A stretch of 64,000 nucleotides of DNA from Nemophila menziesii (taxonomy: Eukaryota; Streptophyta; Magnoliopsida; Boraginales; Hydrophyllaceae), in NCBI GenBank assembly GCA_029959085.1, contig JARWIR010000039.1:3348001-3412000 (forward strand). The letters are read 5' to 3'. The notes under the pieces were generated by a model, which was not told the DNA's origin, did no database searches, and saw only the letters and a list, made by a program, of their open reading frames with translations. Of this stretch, positions 45,707-58,059 are shown one piece after another (within the stretch, counting starts at the first letter, position 1; each line of letters starts with the position of its first letter). The position numbers and the translations under genes are program-made.

Positions 45707-47284
45707 TGTGATGCCCCGTATAAATAGATGAATATTAAATATATTAATCGGAGTTAGATTGTTATTTTATAAATTAAAATATTTATCTAAAATACCTAAA
45801 ATTAATTAATTGAAAGATTTTATAAGAAAAGTAAAAGTAAAAGAAAATAAATTAATATATATATATATATATACATATACATTATATATACACGCATGTA
45901 TAGTATATTGACACAATAATAATAACACACTATTATTAAATGATTCCACTAAACAAGCACTATATACTTTATTATAGCGTAACCATTTTCCTTCCATATT
46001 CCTTTTATATTGCCACGTATCTTCTATGAATGACTAACCAAAAATAAAGATATATACACCTTTAAACGTTGACGCATCCTTGCTAGTTTATGACTAACCT
46101 TTTAGTTCTTAGTAAGTAACCTTCAAACACTTTTATCTATATAAATAGACCAACATAGAGACAGAAAGAAACACATATTTTTACAACAAAAATGAATCGT
46201 CAAAACCACAAAATATGGGAAGTAAAGGAAACTCAATATCATGTAATAAAAATCGAGAAAGAGATTTATACGAGAACAACATACCAGTTGATAGGTTCTT
46301 ATGGAAAGAATAATAGTTAGAATATCAACGGCTTAGAATATCAACGGCTGAATCTTTGATAAACCTTTTTCAGGTGAGGGTTTAAATAATCTTTAATATG
46401 TTTATCTTTAATCCTATTTTAAATTATTCAGTAATATATTTAATTCAGTGATTTTGGACTCTATTAGTTATTTGAATTATATTGTCTCGTTATTATTGGA
46501 TTAATTGTATTATTCGTCATTATATGATTAATTGTATAATTGGGGATAGCACGGCCTACTTTACCGTCTATCCAATAATTGTTAATTGCTATCGTTGTTG
46601 AATCGACCTACTTAGTCGTTTTCATATTTGATATTTGTTATATCTATCGATCGATTGTTCGACATGATACAATCGTGTTGCACTGGGCGGCAGCGGGCTT
46701 GCCAGGGTTAACACGACTATCATGATCTATTCCCACCTGGCGCATGTGACGGAGAGTTCCTTGGCCAGTGGGTATAACCAGTGGGAGTGATAAGGGATTG
46801 AGAGTTCCGACGGGAGTCATAAGGGCAAGACGGCAGTATCCTTTGCAACGTGATTATTACTTGCTAGTGTATACAGCTTGCTGGGTAGTATAGGCTGCCT
46901 AGTTTGATATGTACACTTACTTGATTTATTTATTTATCGCTTTATAAATGTTTAATTTATATTCAGACCTATAACAGTTCAATGACTGCGGCTTAAATAC
47001 AATTACTGCCCCTAGGTTAAAGTTTACATATGACCATTATTTACTTTCTCACTGAGCTAGTGGAAGCTCACCCCTCTTTCCCCCACCCTTTCAGGTGCTA
47101 GATAACTTAAGGATTTGGGTAGTGGTTAGTAACCTAGGAGCAAGTTGAAGAAGAAGATTTTTGTATTTAACTTGTAATTAGTTATTTTAAATCATGTAAT
47201 GTAATAGATAGTTAATTATTGTAATAAAATGTACATTTATTTATTTTAAATTAGATAGATATTCGTGTTTTTCGGGGCGTGACA
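45707..47284 (+). mobile_element. Solo LTR, Ty3/gypsy type, 5-bp target duplication
   Basis: Starts TGTGATGCCCCG, ends CGGGGCGTGACA (inverted ends), 1,578 bp, flanked by ATCAC (45702-45706, 47285-47289). TATATAAATAGACC near 46140 fits a promoter. The TGTxATGCCCCG/CGGGGCGTGACA ends are typical of plant chromovirus LTRs and differ from the Athila-like LTRs here. The strand is set by the TATA position. No internal sequence remains. Confidence 0.85.
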
Positions 47285-48013
47285 ATCACTACCCCTAAAT
47301 GCAGTCATAAAGGAAACCACCTTTCTCTTTCTCTCATTCACGAACACTCAAAAGACCTTAAAAATGTCAACCTGAACACTTATTAAAAAATCAAAATCCT
47401 CAACCCAAAATTGGGTAAAAAGAAATACGCAGCAATGGGACTTCACGCCAATATGTCAAATATTCAAGTAAAAAGTCAAAGAAAATCGGTTTGAATCAAG
47501 AAAGTTCTAATTGATAGAAGACTATTTGGGTTATTAGAAGTATGGATATTATCAAGACGAATATGGTAGGTCTAGCTTCGATTACGGAAGAGAACAAGAA
47601 GTGTGAGAATTAACAGGTTTGTAGGATTAACCTTTATAAATTCCAAAAGCCAGATGTTACAAGTTGCCTAGTACTGTCAAGGAATTGGCACATCCTTAAT
47701 AGTCCAAATTATAACTGTTATTTGTTCTAAATACCAACCTCAAGTACTATTTCTTTCGGAAACAAAAAAAACTTCTTTTCCACTCTTAAGAAACTTGAAA
47801 AAGTTATTAAGTTGAAGCTGATTAAAACTGTAGAACCAGTAGGAACTAGTTGAGTACTTGCCTTTTTTTCTAAAGAGGACCTTCATATAAAGATTATTAG
47901 TAAATGCAAAAATTATATGCAGCATTATTAAGGATGATAACAAGATGGGTTTTTACACCACTTTTGTAAATGGCTCACCCTATGAAAAAAAGAAATCCTT
48001 TGCTTAAAAAAAT
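47285..48013 (+). pseudogene. LINE ORF1 end and endonuclease start
   Basis: After the solo LTR the LINE continues. Near 47660-47760 it encodes VKELAHP and KYQPQVLFLSETKK (family RTVRELxxLxxxxKPDxLFLxETK), then about 47945-48005 FYTTFVNGSPYEKKKSF, the FVYGxPxxxxR block of the endonuclease. Frameshifts separate these. The block is cut at 48013 by the Athila-like element and continues at 57553. Confidence 0.7.
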
Positions 48014-49450
48014 TGATGTCACCCTATTTGTGATATAATAATCTAGGTTGGGTACATCATTTTAGGTTTTTATGATTAATTAATTAGATATTTTTATTCG
48101 TATTTTGATAAATTCTTATTTCTTGTCTTGATTTGATGATTTATTATTTTAGAGCATATTTGGTTTAATTTGTGTGTTAATGTGAATCTTTAAAGATATA
48201 TGAAATATAATTAGATGACAAATCAATTCTAAAGAGACAAGGAAAGAAAATATGGAAGGAATTAAGAGATAAAAAGAAGTAGAGATAAAATAGGAAATGA
48301 AATCTGAAATCCTGCAACCATGTCCACTAAAGTGAAGCTAACTTCAAATAGGTTGGTAATTTGGAGGAGCAATCAAAAGAGAAAGTGTAGATCTTCTCTC
48401 TTTTGTCGTCTCAATATAAAGTAGGCAAAATCCGGACCAATAGCGAAAGAGATACAACCAAAACAAGACAACAGTGTTTATCCTCTCTCCAATATTTTAA
48501 GAAACAAATTTGAGTTGCACTTGGACTCGAACTACTTGGCTTCTACTCCAAGATTTCGACCCAGGGTCTTCCTAACACTTATAAACACACCCTTTAATCA
48601 TTGTAAACATGTACTTGCCTCTCCTTAACTATTTCTTAATATTATTCGTCATAGAAGTCATTCAAGGGAAGCAAGTTGACAGTATGTATCTTTATTTTAG
48701 TTTATTTCTTGTTAGCCTGAACTAATTTTCCCATAGTTTTGACTTTGCATATGTGTAATTTTTGAATTCTATTTTCTTCTATCTAAGTTTATTTGGGAAA
48801 ACCTTTTTAAATTGATTATTGCTTCTTAACCAAATATTTGTTTTATGTGCTTTGATTTATTTCCAGTCTTAATCTTGATCACGTTAGGATTTCCTTAATA
48901 GTAGTTAGATGGTAACCCGGAAGGGGTGTCTAATTATTGAAACATCACATAAGCGTCTAGTGTGTGGTAGTGATCCGGAAGGGCTTCCCAGACTAGATAG
49001 TCAATAGGGTTTGAGAGTTAATCACCGATCATCGCGCAGGATCCCCTTACCCAAGTTCCCTGGTAATTGTTAGTTCGCCACCTAAGTCCACCCGGAAGGG
49101 ATTTAGGAGGAATATAGAATCCTGGCTACTTATCTAAGAGCTTTAATCACCGCTATTAACTAGTAGAAGAAATAGAAGGATTAGTGCATACTAGCAAAAC
49201 CCGAGCTATACTCTCTCATCTTATTCTCTCATATTTTATTTTATTTTATTGTCTTTAAATTCAGTAACTATTTATTACTACGCTTTCTGTTATTCCATTC
49301 GTATAACACACTAAGTCCCTGAAAACGAATATTTACTTATCATTAAAACTTGCGTACTACCTGTGATACTTGCAGTGAGTACCGTGCTTTGGTTCGGGTG
49401 TTTATTTGCATCTTATTTATCCTTATTTTATCACGCCCTTTCCCACACCA
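48014..49450 (+). mobile_element. 5' LTR
   Basis: TGATGTCACCC start, ...CCCACACCA end, 1,437 bp. Many single-base differences from the 3' LTR indicate an old insertion. The block 48895-49140 (AACCCGGAAGGGGTGTCTAA) is shared with the nested element's LTR. Confidence 0.85.
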
Positions 49451-49456
49451 AGTTTT

Positions 49457-49475
49457 TGGCGCCGTTGCCGGGGAC
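49457..49475 (+). promoter_or_regulatory. Primer-binding site, complementary to tRNA-Asp
   Basis: TGGCGCCGTTGCCGGGGAC matches the complement of the 3' end of plant tRNA-Asp, including CCA. It lies six bases after the LTR end. This would prime minus-strand cDNA. Confidence 0.93.
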
Positions 49476-49658
49476 TTGTGTCTCCTTAGCGTGTGGGTCT
49501 TAATTTTTAGTGTAGTAGTTTTTAGTTATTTTTTCAGATTTACGCTTTCTTTTTGTTTTTGTCTCTTTCAGGTCTTTTAGTGTACGCTCGAGAACCCCAA
49601 GAGTGTTTTCAAGCCCTACAACGAATGCTTGAGAGAAGGATGGGAATAAATAAAAGGC

Positions 49659-50640
49659 ATGTCTCAACAAGAGGAAGAACTAATTCCACCTGAGAATAAT
49701 CTTAATCTTAATCTGAATGATAATCAACGTCAAGGATTGCCTATTCCTCTAATACCACCACCACGAGATAACAGTAATAATATACGTTTAGAACAAGATC
49801 TCCCGGGCTTGGGAGCACCTTTTCGAGTTCAACCTTTAGGTTATCGTCCTCCAGAGATCCAAAACATAAAATTCAGGCCCGGTCCGGGTATGCTCAGTCA
49901 ATTTACAAGCTTTGGACTATATAGTGGTGCAATAATTCAAGATCTGGTAAGAGCAATTCATAAGTTCATGCAGATATGTGATACCTATATTACTCCTGGC
50001 ATTACACGCGAGCAACTGTATTTGTCATATGTTTTCGTTCTTTCGGACCAGAAAAGCTGGTGATTGGGTAGATAGACTACCACCAGGTACACTTAATATT
50101 TGGGCAGAACATCAAGCCGCATTCTGTAAGATTTTTTATCCAAAGAGCATGAGATTGAAAGATCAGATGGAGCTTGCTAAGTTTCGCCAAGAGAATGAAG
50201 AAGAAGTAGGAGACGTATTGACAAGGTTTCAACAGAAGTTAGCTAGATGTCCACTTCACGGTTACACCCCAACTCTACAGTTAGCGATATTTTATCAAGG
50301 TATTAATGCGGAGAGTAGATTGAGGGTAAATAATTTTGGAAGAGGAGGATTTGTGTCGATGGATCCTATAGAAGCCGCTGAAGGTATGGAACGTATTATA
50401 GAAACAGAAAGGAGTTGGCCACTTTCGGGAGCTCCTATTTCAAATACCTAGGTACGCTTTGATTAGATACAAAGACTGCTAATTCAGCTAAATTAACAGA
50501 ATTAGAGGATCAAGTCAAAGAGATAAAGCTTGAGATGCACCAAAAACGTCAGAATTTAGCTGCTACAAATGTAGTTCAAGAAGCACAAGGTTGTCCACAG
50601 TGTGAGGTACCGAATCATACATGGGAAAAGTGTGAAGGAA
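49659..50640 (+). pseudogene. Gag (capsid and zinc knuckle), frameshifted
   Basis: The ATG at 49659 opens a proline-rich start, then PGLGAPFRVQPLGYRPPEI and HKFMQICDTYITPGITREQL; a frameshift near 50050 moves into DWVDRLPPGTLNIW, FCKIFYPKSMRLKDQMELAK, FQQKLARCPLHGY and ETERSWPLSGAPI, which stops at 50449-50451. The knuckle CPQCEVPNHTWEKC at 50592-50633 is an intact C-x2-C-x4-H-x4-C in a third frame. Gag packages element RNA. Here it could be made only in pieces. Confidence 0.85.
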
Positions 50641-51580
50641 ATACAGTCTATCTATTTCATATCCAACCGAGGAAATTACAATTTTGGTAACAGAAATCAT
50701 CAGGGTATGAAGTATTCTAATCCACAGGGGGCTACAAATCAAGGTAACTATTAACCTCGTCCCCAGAACAACACTTACCAACCGATAGGTCAAAGTACTT
50801 ATCAAGGAAATCAGAATTTTAATAGGACTACTCCTCCACAACAACCTACAAATGATGCTTATACAGATACCCTAGCTCAGAAGGCTTTACCACAACATCC
50901 TCAAGAAGGAGTAGTTGGAGAAAAGAACTTAAAGAATTTTATGGATCTAATGACGAGCAATATTTACTTACAAAATGAGAAGTTGAGAGAACAAGAGGCT
51001 TCAATTCAAATCTTGGGAACACAAGTAAAGCAAATGAATAAAGTTTTAACAATTATTATGGAAGCAGGAGAACTGAAAGCCATTGAAGGAGGTGATTCCA
51101 ATGTTGGGTTCAAAGCTTGTAAGGAAATTTTCCTTGAAATAGAAGAGAAAGAGGAAGTACCACATGCTACAGAAATTGACGTTGAAGTTCCAAAAATTGA
51201 AGAAGAACCAACCAAGTCTAGCCCTGAAGACTCTGACTTTTCTGAAAATTCGGATTCATCCGAAAGATCCTAGTTTATAGATATCCTGAGGGATATTCAA
51301 GAAAATATTAGATCGGTTATTGAGCTTCAAGCTACCAGAGCTAAAGAGAAAGAGGAAGAAGCCTCAGAAGAGCAGAAAGAAGAAGTAGCACCTGCTGTGC
51401 AAGAAGAGAAATAAGAAGAGAAGGTGGATTTGCCACCAGTTATTCAAACAATGTCACCACCTATTCCTAAGACAAATCCCGAGGTTGACATTGAAATCAA
51501 GACATTCGTAGATGCATTTAGTCCGGAAAATATCAACACCCAGATGCTTGATATTGCGAAGAAAATGCTTATAACAAAAA
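50641..51580 (+). pseudogene. Gag C-terminal linker region
   Basis: Glutamine/asparagine-rich, then a helical, acidic stretch (50941-51273: NEKLREQEASIQILGTQV..., then Glu/Ser-rich), as found between gag and protease in Athila elements. One stop at 51271 and another at 51412-51414 break it. No enzyme motif. Confidence 0.65.
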
Positions 51581-52401
51581 GTTTTCATGCAAGTTATTCC
51601 AGAGAAAGAAACGAGTGTAGAAGCCAGAAAAGATACTATGGCTCATACCGAGAGAGTCTCGAGAAGAGTAGAAAAAGAATTACCACTGAAGCTCAAAGAT
51701 CTGGGAAGCTTTAATCTTCCTATTCAAATTAGTGGTATTCTCAAGATGAAAGCGATGTGTGATGTGAGTTTGAGTGTGAATCTTATACCGAAGTATGTGT
51801 TCGATAGGCTTAGGCTAGAGAAGACATAAAAAGCTCCCATGAAGTTACAATTTGTGGATAGCTTAGTGACAAAGAAATGGGGAACAGTAGAGGACGTTCA
51901 TATCCGAACAGGTAATGTAACCATCCCTACCGACTTTGTTATCCTTGACTATGATGCAGATAAGCAGGTTCTAATCATACTTGGAAGGCCGTTCTTGGCC
52001 ACAAGTCAAAGCATTGTCAACTTACAGGAGGGAACAGTTTCCCTCTGTGCTAAAAACGTATCTGAGACATTCTATGTCTGGGGTAAGAAACCAAGGAAGT
52101 TGTATCCCACGGTTTATATCATCAACACTCTTTCACATTACAGAGTCCCTGAAGAAATCCACGCAAAACCTGTGGATACTAGACCAATGAGTGAGTGGTC
52201 GGCCATGAAGTTGTATGGAAAGCCCGTAAACCCGAGAATAGGCCGCGAAGTCATAAATATTCGTGGATGGAACCATTTATAGTCACTAAAGTTGTTTCAG
52301 CTAAATTGATATTGATCAGGCCCAAGAGGGGCATTAAATGGATATTAGTAGACGTTCATAGCCTTGATCGTTATTGGGGAGGCTATATACGGAAATCTTG
52401 A
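51581..52401 (+). pseudogene. Aspartic protease joined to the integrase C-terminal end
   Basis: Protease: GSFNLPIQISGILKMKAMCD then VSLSVNLIPKYVF (51700-51810), so the D-[LT]-G-[AS]-S active-site motif is degraded to D-V-S-L-S. The second half (IPTDFVILDYDADKQVLIIL, GRPFLATSQSIVNLQEGTVSL) is well preserved in 51839-52282. Then in another frame 52195-52401 reads VVWKARKPENRPRSHKYSW, EPFIVTKV and DRYWGGY, which corresponds to the end of the integrase at 61860-62060 (KWLGPYIVTKVTPHGAIEI). Everything between protease and that tail is missing. Confidence 0.82.
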
Positions 52402-53600
52402 TAGAGGTAACATGCCTAACTTTGAAAGACATTAAAAAAGAGTGTTGTACGGGAGATAACCCGCAATTTTTTATGTTTTTGAGTCTTTAATTTATGTTTA
52501 CATTAGTTGTTTTAGTAGATATTTCAGTATTGAGAAAGATATTAGTGATTTTGATGTGTAGGTACTTATGAAATCGAGTTAGGGAGAAAAATCACAAAAA
52601 ATTGGCAAAAACCAGAACTCCTGTGCGGTACTCTGCAGGCAAGAAGACCATGATACGGTTTAGCGAAATGGTCTAGCGCAAAATGAACCGTCTCGTCATT
52701 CGCCCCAGAACGTAGCGACGGTTCCCAACAAAAGACCCGCGCGGTACACCGCGGGGTAGGTCCGGTGCACCGCACCAAATTAGACCGTCACAACGGTAGT
52801 ACGAATCACGGCATTTTTCCGAGAGCACACTGATCCAAACCGTATAGTGAACACCGTGGCACGGGTCCAAGAAATTTTTCGGGCGGTACACCGCAGCATC
52901 ACTCCGATGCACCTCACGGCGCCGCCAGATCCAAATAAGAAAGGTTATAAGAAGGTTTTTGAAGATAAGGTTAGTTATACACGAATTTTTAATCCTTAAG
53001 CCTCTCATTCTTCCTCAAACCTTCCCTACCTCCATTAAAGCTTCTACAAACCTTCACCATACATCAAAACACTACCCAATAACCATAAATATACATCCAA
53101 ATCATTCCCCATATCATTCTAAAGAAGATTCAACCACCCATATCATATCAAAACACCTATAATCCAAGAATCAAAGCCCAAAATTTCCAAATCCTATTAA
53201 AAAATTTCTTATATCCATACCAATAAAGCAAGAGTTCATCCTACCCTCATAGAGATTCATCATCCTTACACCGTTCCTAACCGAAACAGCACTTGTTCAA
53301 CCTAAAATAAAGGGTTACAAATTTCAAGAATGTTTAAAGCTTTGAGTTAGAGTCAATTGAGACGACGAAAAGAACAGAAACATTGTCTACTGTTAGGGAG
53401 ATGAATAAGAATCAAATTAAGGTATTGGGTTCAATTGAGAAGAAGACAATTGAGAAAAGTTCAAGTTCTAGTATGAAAAAAAGGGTAAAACAGGTCAAGA
53501 GAGTGAAGTAAAGACGACTGTGGTAAATTCAAAGAGTAAAAAGGTTCCAACTTTCAAAGAGAAGACACCACAACCTCTACAAATCGAGAATCCTAAGCTT
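52402..53600 (+). other. Post-pol spacer with GCGGTACACCGC motifs
   Basis: GGGAGATAACCCGCAA at 52457 is followed by a GC-richer section (52610-52930) with two exact copies of the near-palindrome GCGGTACACCGC (52741, 52883) and variants (GGTGCACCGCACC at 52763). A C/T- and A-rich leader then precedes the 3' ORF. Similar spacers occur in the other Athila-like copies. Confidence 0.7.
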
Positions 53601-54590
53601 CAAAGGCCTTGTTAACTTTCGCAAAGAAACACTTACCGGACTTTCCCTTTGCTTATGAGAGAGTATTCGAAAAAGAAGTTGGAGAAGGTGATCACAAGAG
53701 ATTCTTAGAGATGGGCGATAGATTGGTTTTGTCTACATTCATGATGAGAAGTTCAAATTTATGTATGGAGTTACTTACCGAGTTCTATTTAGGCCTCTTT
53801 AGCCGAGATAGTGAAGGTTGTGTTCCAGTTAGAGGAAAGTTAGTTCCTTTTAGAGTTGAAGAGATTAGAAACTACTTCTAGTTCAAGAAATTGGTTGGAC
53901 CATGTAATTTTAGAGAAGCGGTGGAAAATATCAAGACTTTCGATTGTAATCAACTTTTAAGCATGTTTTAGATGAAGAGAAAGTGCAATCACATAATGGA
54001 GAATTGAAGGAACCTTGGCCTTACAAATATATTTAAGCGGACACTAGAATTTGGCACAATTTTCTTACACCAAACGCCTTTGGAAACACGCAAACTTCGG
54101 ATGTAACTAAGAGGAACACCATCTTTTTAAATTGTGTTTTAAGAGGAGAAGAAGTAGATGTGGCACAGTTGATCTTTGAGGAGGTGATGCGATTTTCGGT
54201 CTCTCCCCTTACTTTATTTAATGTGAAATATCATACTATGATCATGTGCCTTGTACAAAAAGTGAATCTGATTCCGTGTGAAGGAGAGAAACTAATGTAT
54301 AAGATGAGTAATGATATTGACAACACTTGGATCAAGACAATTTTAAGAGGAGCAGGAGTTGCGAAACCTCCACAAGATAAATCAAAAGAGAGGATCGTAT
54401 TTGTCGGCAAAAGGTAGAGGAGCGATTGAATAAAGTTGAAGCATCTCAAACTTTCTTAGCCGAATATGTGGAACAAATCAAAGCTAATCAGGTGCACATC
54501 ATGACACTCCTTGAGCAATTAAAGTGGGATTTAGCGAAAGATCCATTAAATCCTATCTTGGATGTCGATAACGTGAGGAAATAGCCTCGA
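53601..54590 (+). pseudogene. Athila-like 3' ORF (plant transposon protein-like domain)
   Basis: Frame 53609-53881 (KHLPDFPFAYERVFEKEVGE, then ELLTEFYLGLFSRDSEGCVP and VRGKLVPFRVEEI) and frame 54160-54417 (LIFEEVMRFSVSPLTLFNVK) belong to the domain found in the ORF after pol in plant Athila elements, often annotated as a putative plant transposon protein. Its role is unknown, though the position is that of an env-like gene. I see no signal peptide or membrane segment. A stop at 53879-53881 and frame changes break it. The related ORF at 62994 is closer to intact. Confidence 0.65.
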
Positions 54591-56100
54591 GCGTATGTTC
54601 TCTTTCTTCCTTAACACATCTATATATGCTTTATTTACTTGTTTGTAATTTCTGTTTAGAGTATTTTTTGAGTCGTTGGGACACACCTCATTTTTTAGTT
54701 GGGGTGTGGGGATTCGTTGTCTTTCATCTCCATTTTTATGTGATTTTACTGTTTTTGGTAGAAATTAAAATTTTTGATACATGGGAATTAGATGTAGAGT
54801 GTGTTTAATAGAAATTAATATGTCTATGAGTTGTTTTATTTTGTATGCTTTGAGTATTTACAGGAAACACATATTGGTAGTAAAGAAAAGATTAGTAAGC
54901 AATGCGGTAGAAGTATGTTTGATCTTAGGGAACCTTGAGTGGTGTGTAGGCCGTGAGATCCAAGCTAGTTGATAAACCCAGTTGATGAACGTGCTAAAGG
55001 TAAGAGAATTACGAAATTGCATAGTTCAGAAAGTGATTAAGGTGGTTCTTTGATAAGCCCTTTCTTGCCTTTTAGCTTGGTGTCCATTTATTATATTTAT
55101 GTTCTTCTTAGCCCCTTCTAGCCTTTCTAAAGCCTTTTTATTTAGCCACACTATAATCCATATCCATTCAGATTTTAGGACTTTTCCATATGACCCGCAC
55201 TCGAAACGCGATGCATAGACAATTGTTTTTAAGCTTGGTTTTGGTGAGGTGGATACACCATTATGGGAAATATTATTGGGCTAGGAATTTTTTAGCTTAG
55301 TAATTGTGCTTTGTTCTATATTTTGATGATGATTCACAGAATTATTATATTGTAACCCTTTGCTAGGGTAAAAGTTAAAAAAAAAGTTATGAAAAGAAAA
55401 AAATATATATGTGAAAAAATAGCATGATATCTCACATCAAAAAGAGAATCTTAGCTATACAAAATAAAAAAATTGATAAGGACAAATTTAAAAATTTGGA
55501 TCGGCAAAGTGGAATTTTTATGTGATCATCTTTATGCTTTAGTATTGGGTTAATTGGGGATTCTAATTAATGCGTCAAGTCATTGGGTTGAGTTGAGTGA
55601 GAACTTTTTATGAGAGTAACTCAAGCTCCATGGCGATTCATTGATGGCTAGTGAGGAGAGAGCCAAAATCTCACTCTAAATTATCCAAATATACTATCAT
55701 ACCGTCCCTAAGCCTACATTACAACCTTAAAGACCTTTTGATTCTTCGATATGTAATCTATAAGTGATTGAACCATTAGAGAGTAGTTACGTGGATCTTT
55801 GGAGACAAGTGAAGTTTGATAAACAATCTATAGTCTCCTTGGTAAACTAAGTGAAGAACCTCTCCTTCGTGCATTGCAAAGCTAATCTGATCTTGAATTT
55901 GAGTCGTGTTGATTGTGAATATGACAAGTGTATAGGTAATCTAGTTTGTAAATATTATTACATGAAATTTTCTGAGTAGTTGCTCTGAGTTTATTGTATA
56001 TATTCTGCTATCTTCTTTCCACTGTGCTTAATTGACATATGTGTGTATTTAGAGACTTCCCTTTGTTTTTATCTTTATTGTATCGAGATGATACAACTTT
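54591..56100 (+). other. 3' non-coding region of the Athila-like element
   Basis: No convincing gene. 55430-56100 is the conserved 3' section also present at 32110-32780 (GGATCGGCAAAGTGGAATTT, GAGTAACTCAAGCTC). Confidence 0.7.
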
Positions 56101-56110
56101 GAGTTGGGGG
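56101..56110 (+). promoter_or_regulatory. Polypurine tract
   Basis: GAGTTGGGGG three bases before the 3' LTR start, the same as at 32781-32790. It would prime plus-strand DNA. Confidence 0.8.
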
Positions 56111-56113
56111 TAT

Positions 56114-57552
56114 TGTTGTCTCCCTATTTGTGATATAATAATCTAGGTTGGAGACATTTAGGTGTTTATGATTAATTAATTATAGATTTTTATTCATATT
56201 TTGATAAATTATTATTTCTTGTCTTGATTTGATGATTTATTATTTTTAGCGCATATTTGGTTTAATATGTGTGTTAATGTGAAGCTTTAAAGATATATGG
56301 AATATAATTAGATGCCAAATCAATTCTAAAAAGATAAGGAAAGAAAATATGGAAGGAATTAAGAGATAAAAGGAAGTAGAGATAAAATAGGAAAGGAAAG
56401 CTGCCATGTAAATATGAAATTCTGCAACCACTTCCATTAAAGTAAAGATAACTTCAAATCGTCTGGGAATTTGGAGGAGAAATTAAAAGATAATATGTAG
56501 ATCTTCTCGCTTCGGTCGTTTCGATAAAAGTAGGCAAAAATCGAACCAATAACGAAGGAGATACAACAAAAACAAGACAATAGTGTTTATTCTCTCTCCT
56601 ATATTTTAAGAAATGAATTTGAGTTGCACTTGGAGTCAATTACTTGCCTTCTACTCTAAGATTTTGACCTAGGGTATTCTTAACACCTATAAATACACCC
56701 TTTAATCATTGTAAAGATGTCCTTTCTTTTCCTTAACTAGTCCTTAATATTATTCATCATAGAAGTCATTCAAGAGAAGCAAGTTGACAGTATGTATCTT
56801 TATTTTAGTTTTTCTTGTTAGCATGAACTAATTTTCCCATAGCTTGGGTTTTTCATATGTATGATCTTTGAATTCTATTTTATTCTATCTAGTTTATTTG
56901 GGAAAACCTTATTAAATTGAGTATAGCTTCTTAACCATATATATGTTTTATGTGCTTTGATTTGTTTCCAGTCTTAATCTTGATCACGTTAGGATTGTCT
57001 TGATAGTAGTTAGATGGTCACCCTGAAGGGTGTCTAATTATTGAAACATCACATAAGCGTCTAGTGTGCAGTAGTGATCCGGAATGGATTGCCTAACTAG
57101 ATAGCCATTAGGGTTTGAGAGTTAATCACCGATCATTGCGCAAGGTCCCCTTACACAAGTCCCCTGGTAATTGTTAAGTCGCCACCTAAGTCCACCTAGA
57201 AGGGGGTTAGGAGGAATTAGAATCCTGGCTACTTATATAAGAGCTTTAATCACCCTTATTAACTAAGAAAATAAATAGAAGGGTTAGTGCATACTAGCAA
57301 AACCTGAGTTATATTCTCTCATCTTATTCTCTCATCCTTTATTTACTTGTATTGTCTTTAAATTCAGTAACTATTTATTACTATGCTATCTGTTAATACA
57401 TTTGTATAACACACTAAGTCCCTGAGAACGAATCTTTACTTATCATTAAGACTTGCGTACGACTTGTGAAACTTGTAGTGAGTACCGTGCTTCGGTTGGG
57501 GGTTTTATTTGAAAATATTTATCCTTATTTTATCATGCGCTAACCGACACCA
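56114..57552 (+). mobile_element. 3' LTR
   Basis: TGTTGTCTCCC start (the second base pair of the usual TGATG has drifted), ...CGACACCA end, 1,439 bp, aligned over its whole length with 48014-49450. Confidence 0.85.
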
Positions 57553-57930
57553 GAAATATAATAAATAAACCCCCAAAGACAATGAACCATCAATTTTATT
57601 GGGGACTTCAATAATATTAGATATATCTCAGGAAAAAAATGGGGATAAGACTTATAAAAGTTCTATAATATGGCTTTATAAAACACTAGAAGCTTGAGGA
57701 TATTTTCGATAAGGGATGTACTTATTCCTTGTCTAATAAAATAAGTAACAAAGAAATTACAAAGACCCCGATTGATATAGCCTTTTGTAATGATAATTAG
57801 GGTAACCTTTACCTTAATGCTTGGGTAGCTTTGTTGCCAGCAAAAGGGTTTGACCACTCCCCACAAATCCTTCATATGGGAGAGGGTAGGGTAAAAGAGA
57901 AAGGAGATTATACTTTAAAAATATATGGAC
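57553..57930 (+). pseudogene. LINE endonuclease, C-terminal half
   Basis: Continues from 48013. Residues such as YSLSNKISNKEITKTP, NLYLNAWVALLPAKGFDHSP (about 57800-57860) fit the TWSN...R.DRAL...W...FP...V.HLP...SDHxP end of the endonuclease. The His of the terminal DH pair is kept. Confidence 0.7.
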
Positions 57931-58059
57931 TGAAGAAAAATAGTGTCTTGAAATAATACAAAGAGTTTGGAAAGATAATAAGTATATATATATATGTATA
58001 TATGGGTTTAAAAGAGATACTCTAACTCGGAAGCTTATGAGATACAGTCAACTTTTAAC

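Larger units (their letters stand above)
48014..57552 (+). mobile_element. Athila-like Ty3/gypsy element with two LTRs, non-autonomous
   Basis: 5' LTR 48014-49450, tRNA-Asp primer site 49457-49475, gag, protease, integrase tail, spacer, 3' ORF, polypurine tract 56101-56110 and 3' LTR 56114-57552. Flanks AAAAT and GAAAT (48009-48013, 57553-57557) suggest a 5-bp target duplication with one change. The host LINE endonuclease reads on across the insertion. Length is 9.5 kb. RT, RNase H and the integrase core are missing, and the remaining ORFs have stops. Confidence 0.88.

Noticed and set aside
52566..53008. Minus-strand frames over the GC-richer spacer
   Set aside because: Open only because of the GC-rich palindromic repeats; not conserved in the related spacers.
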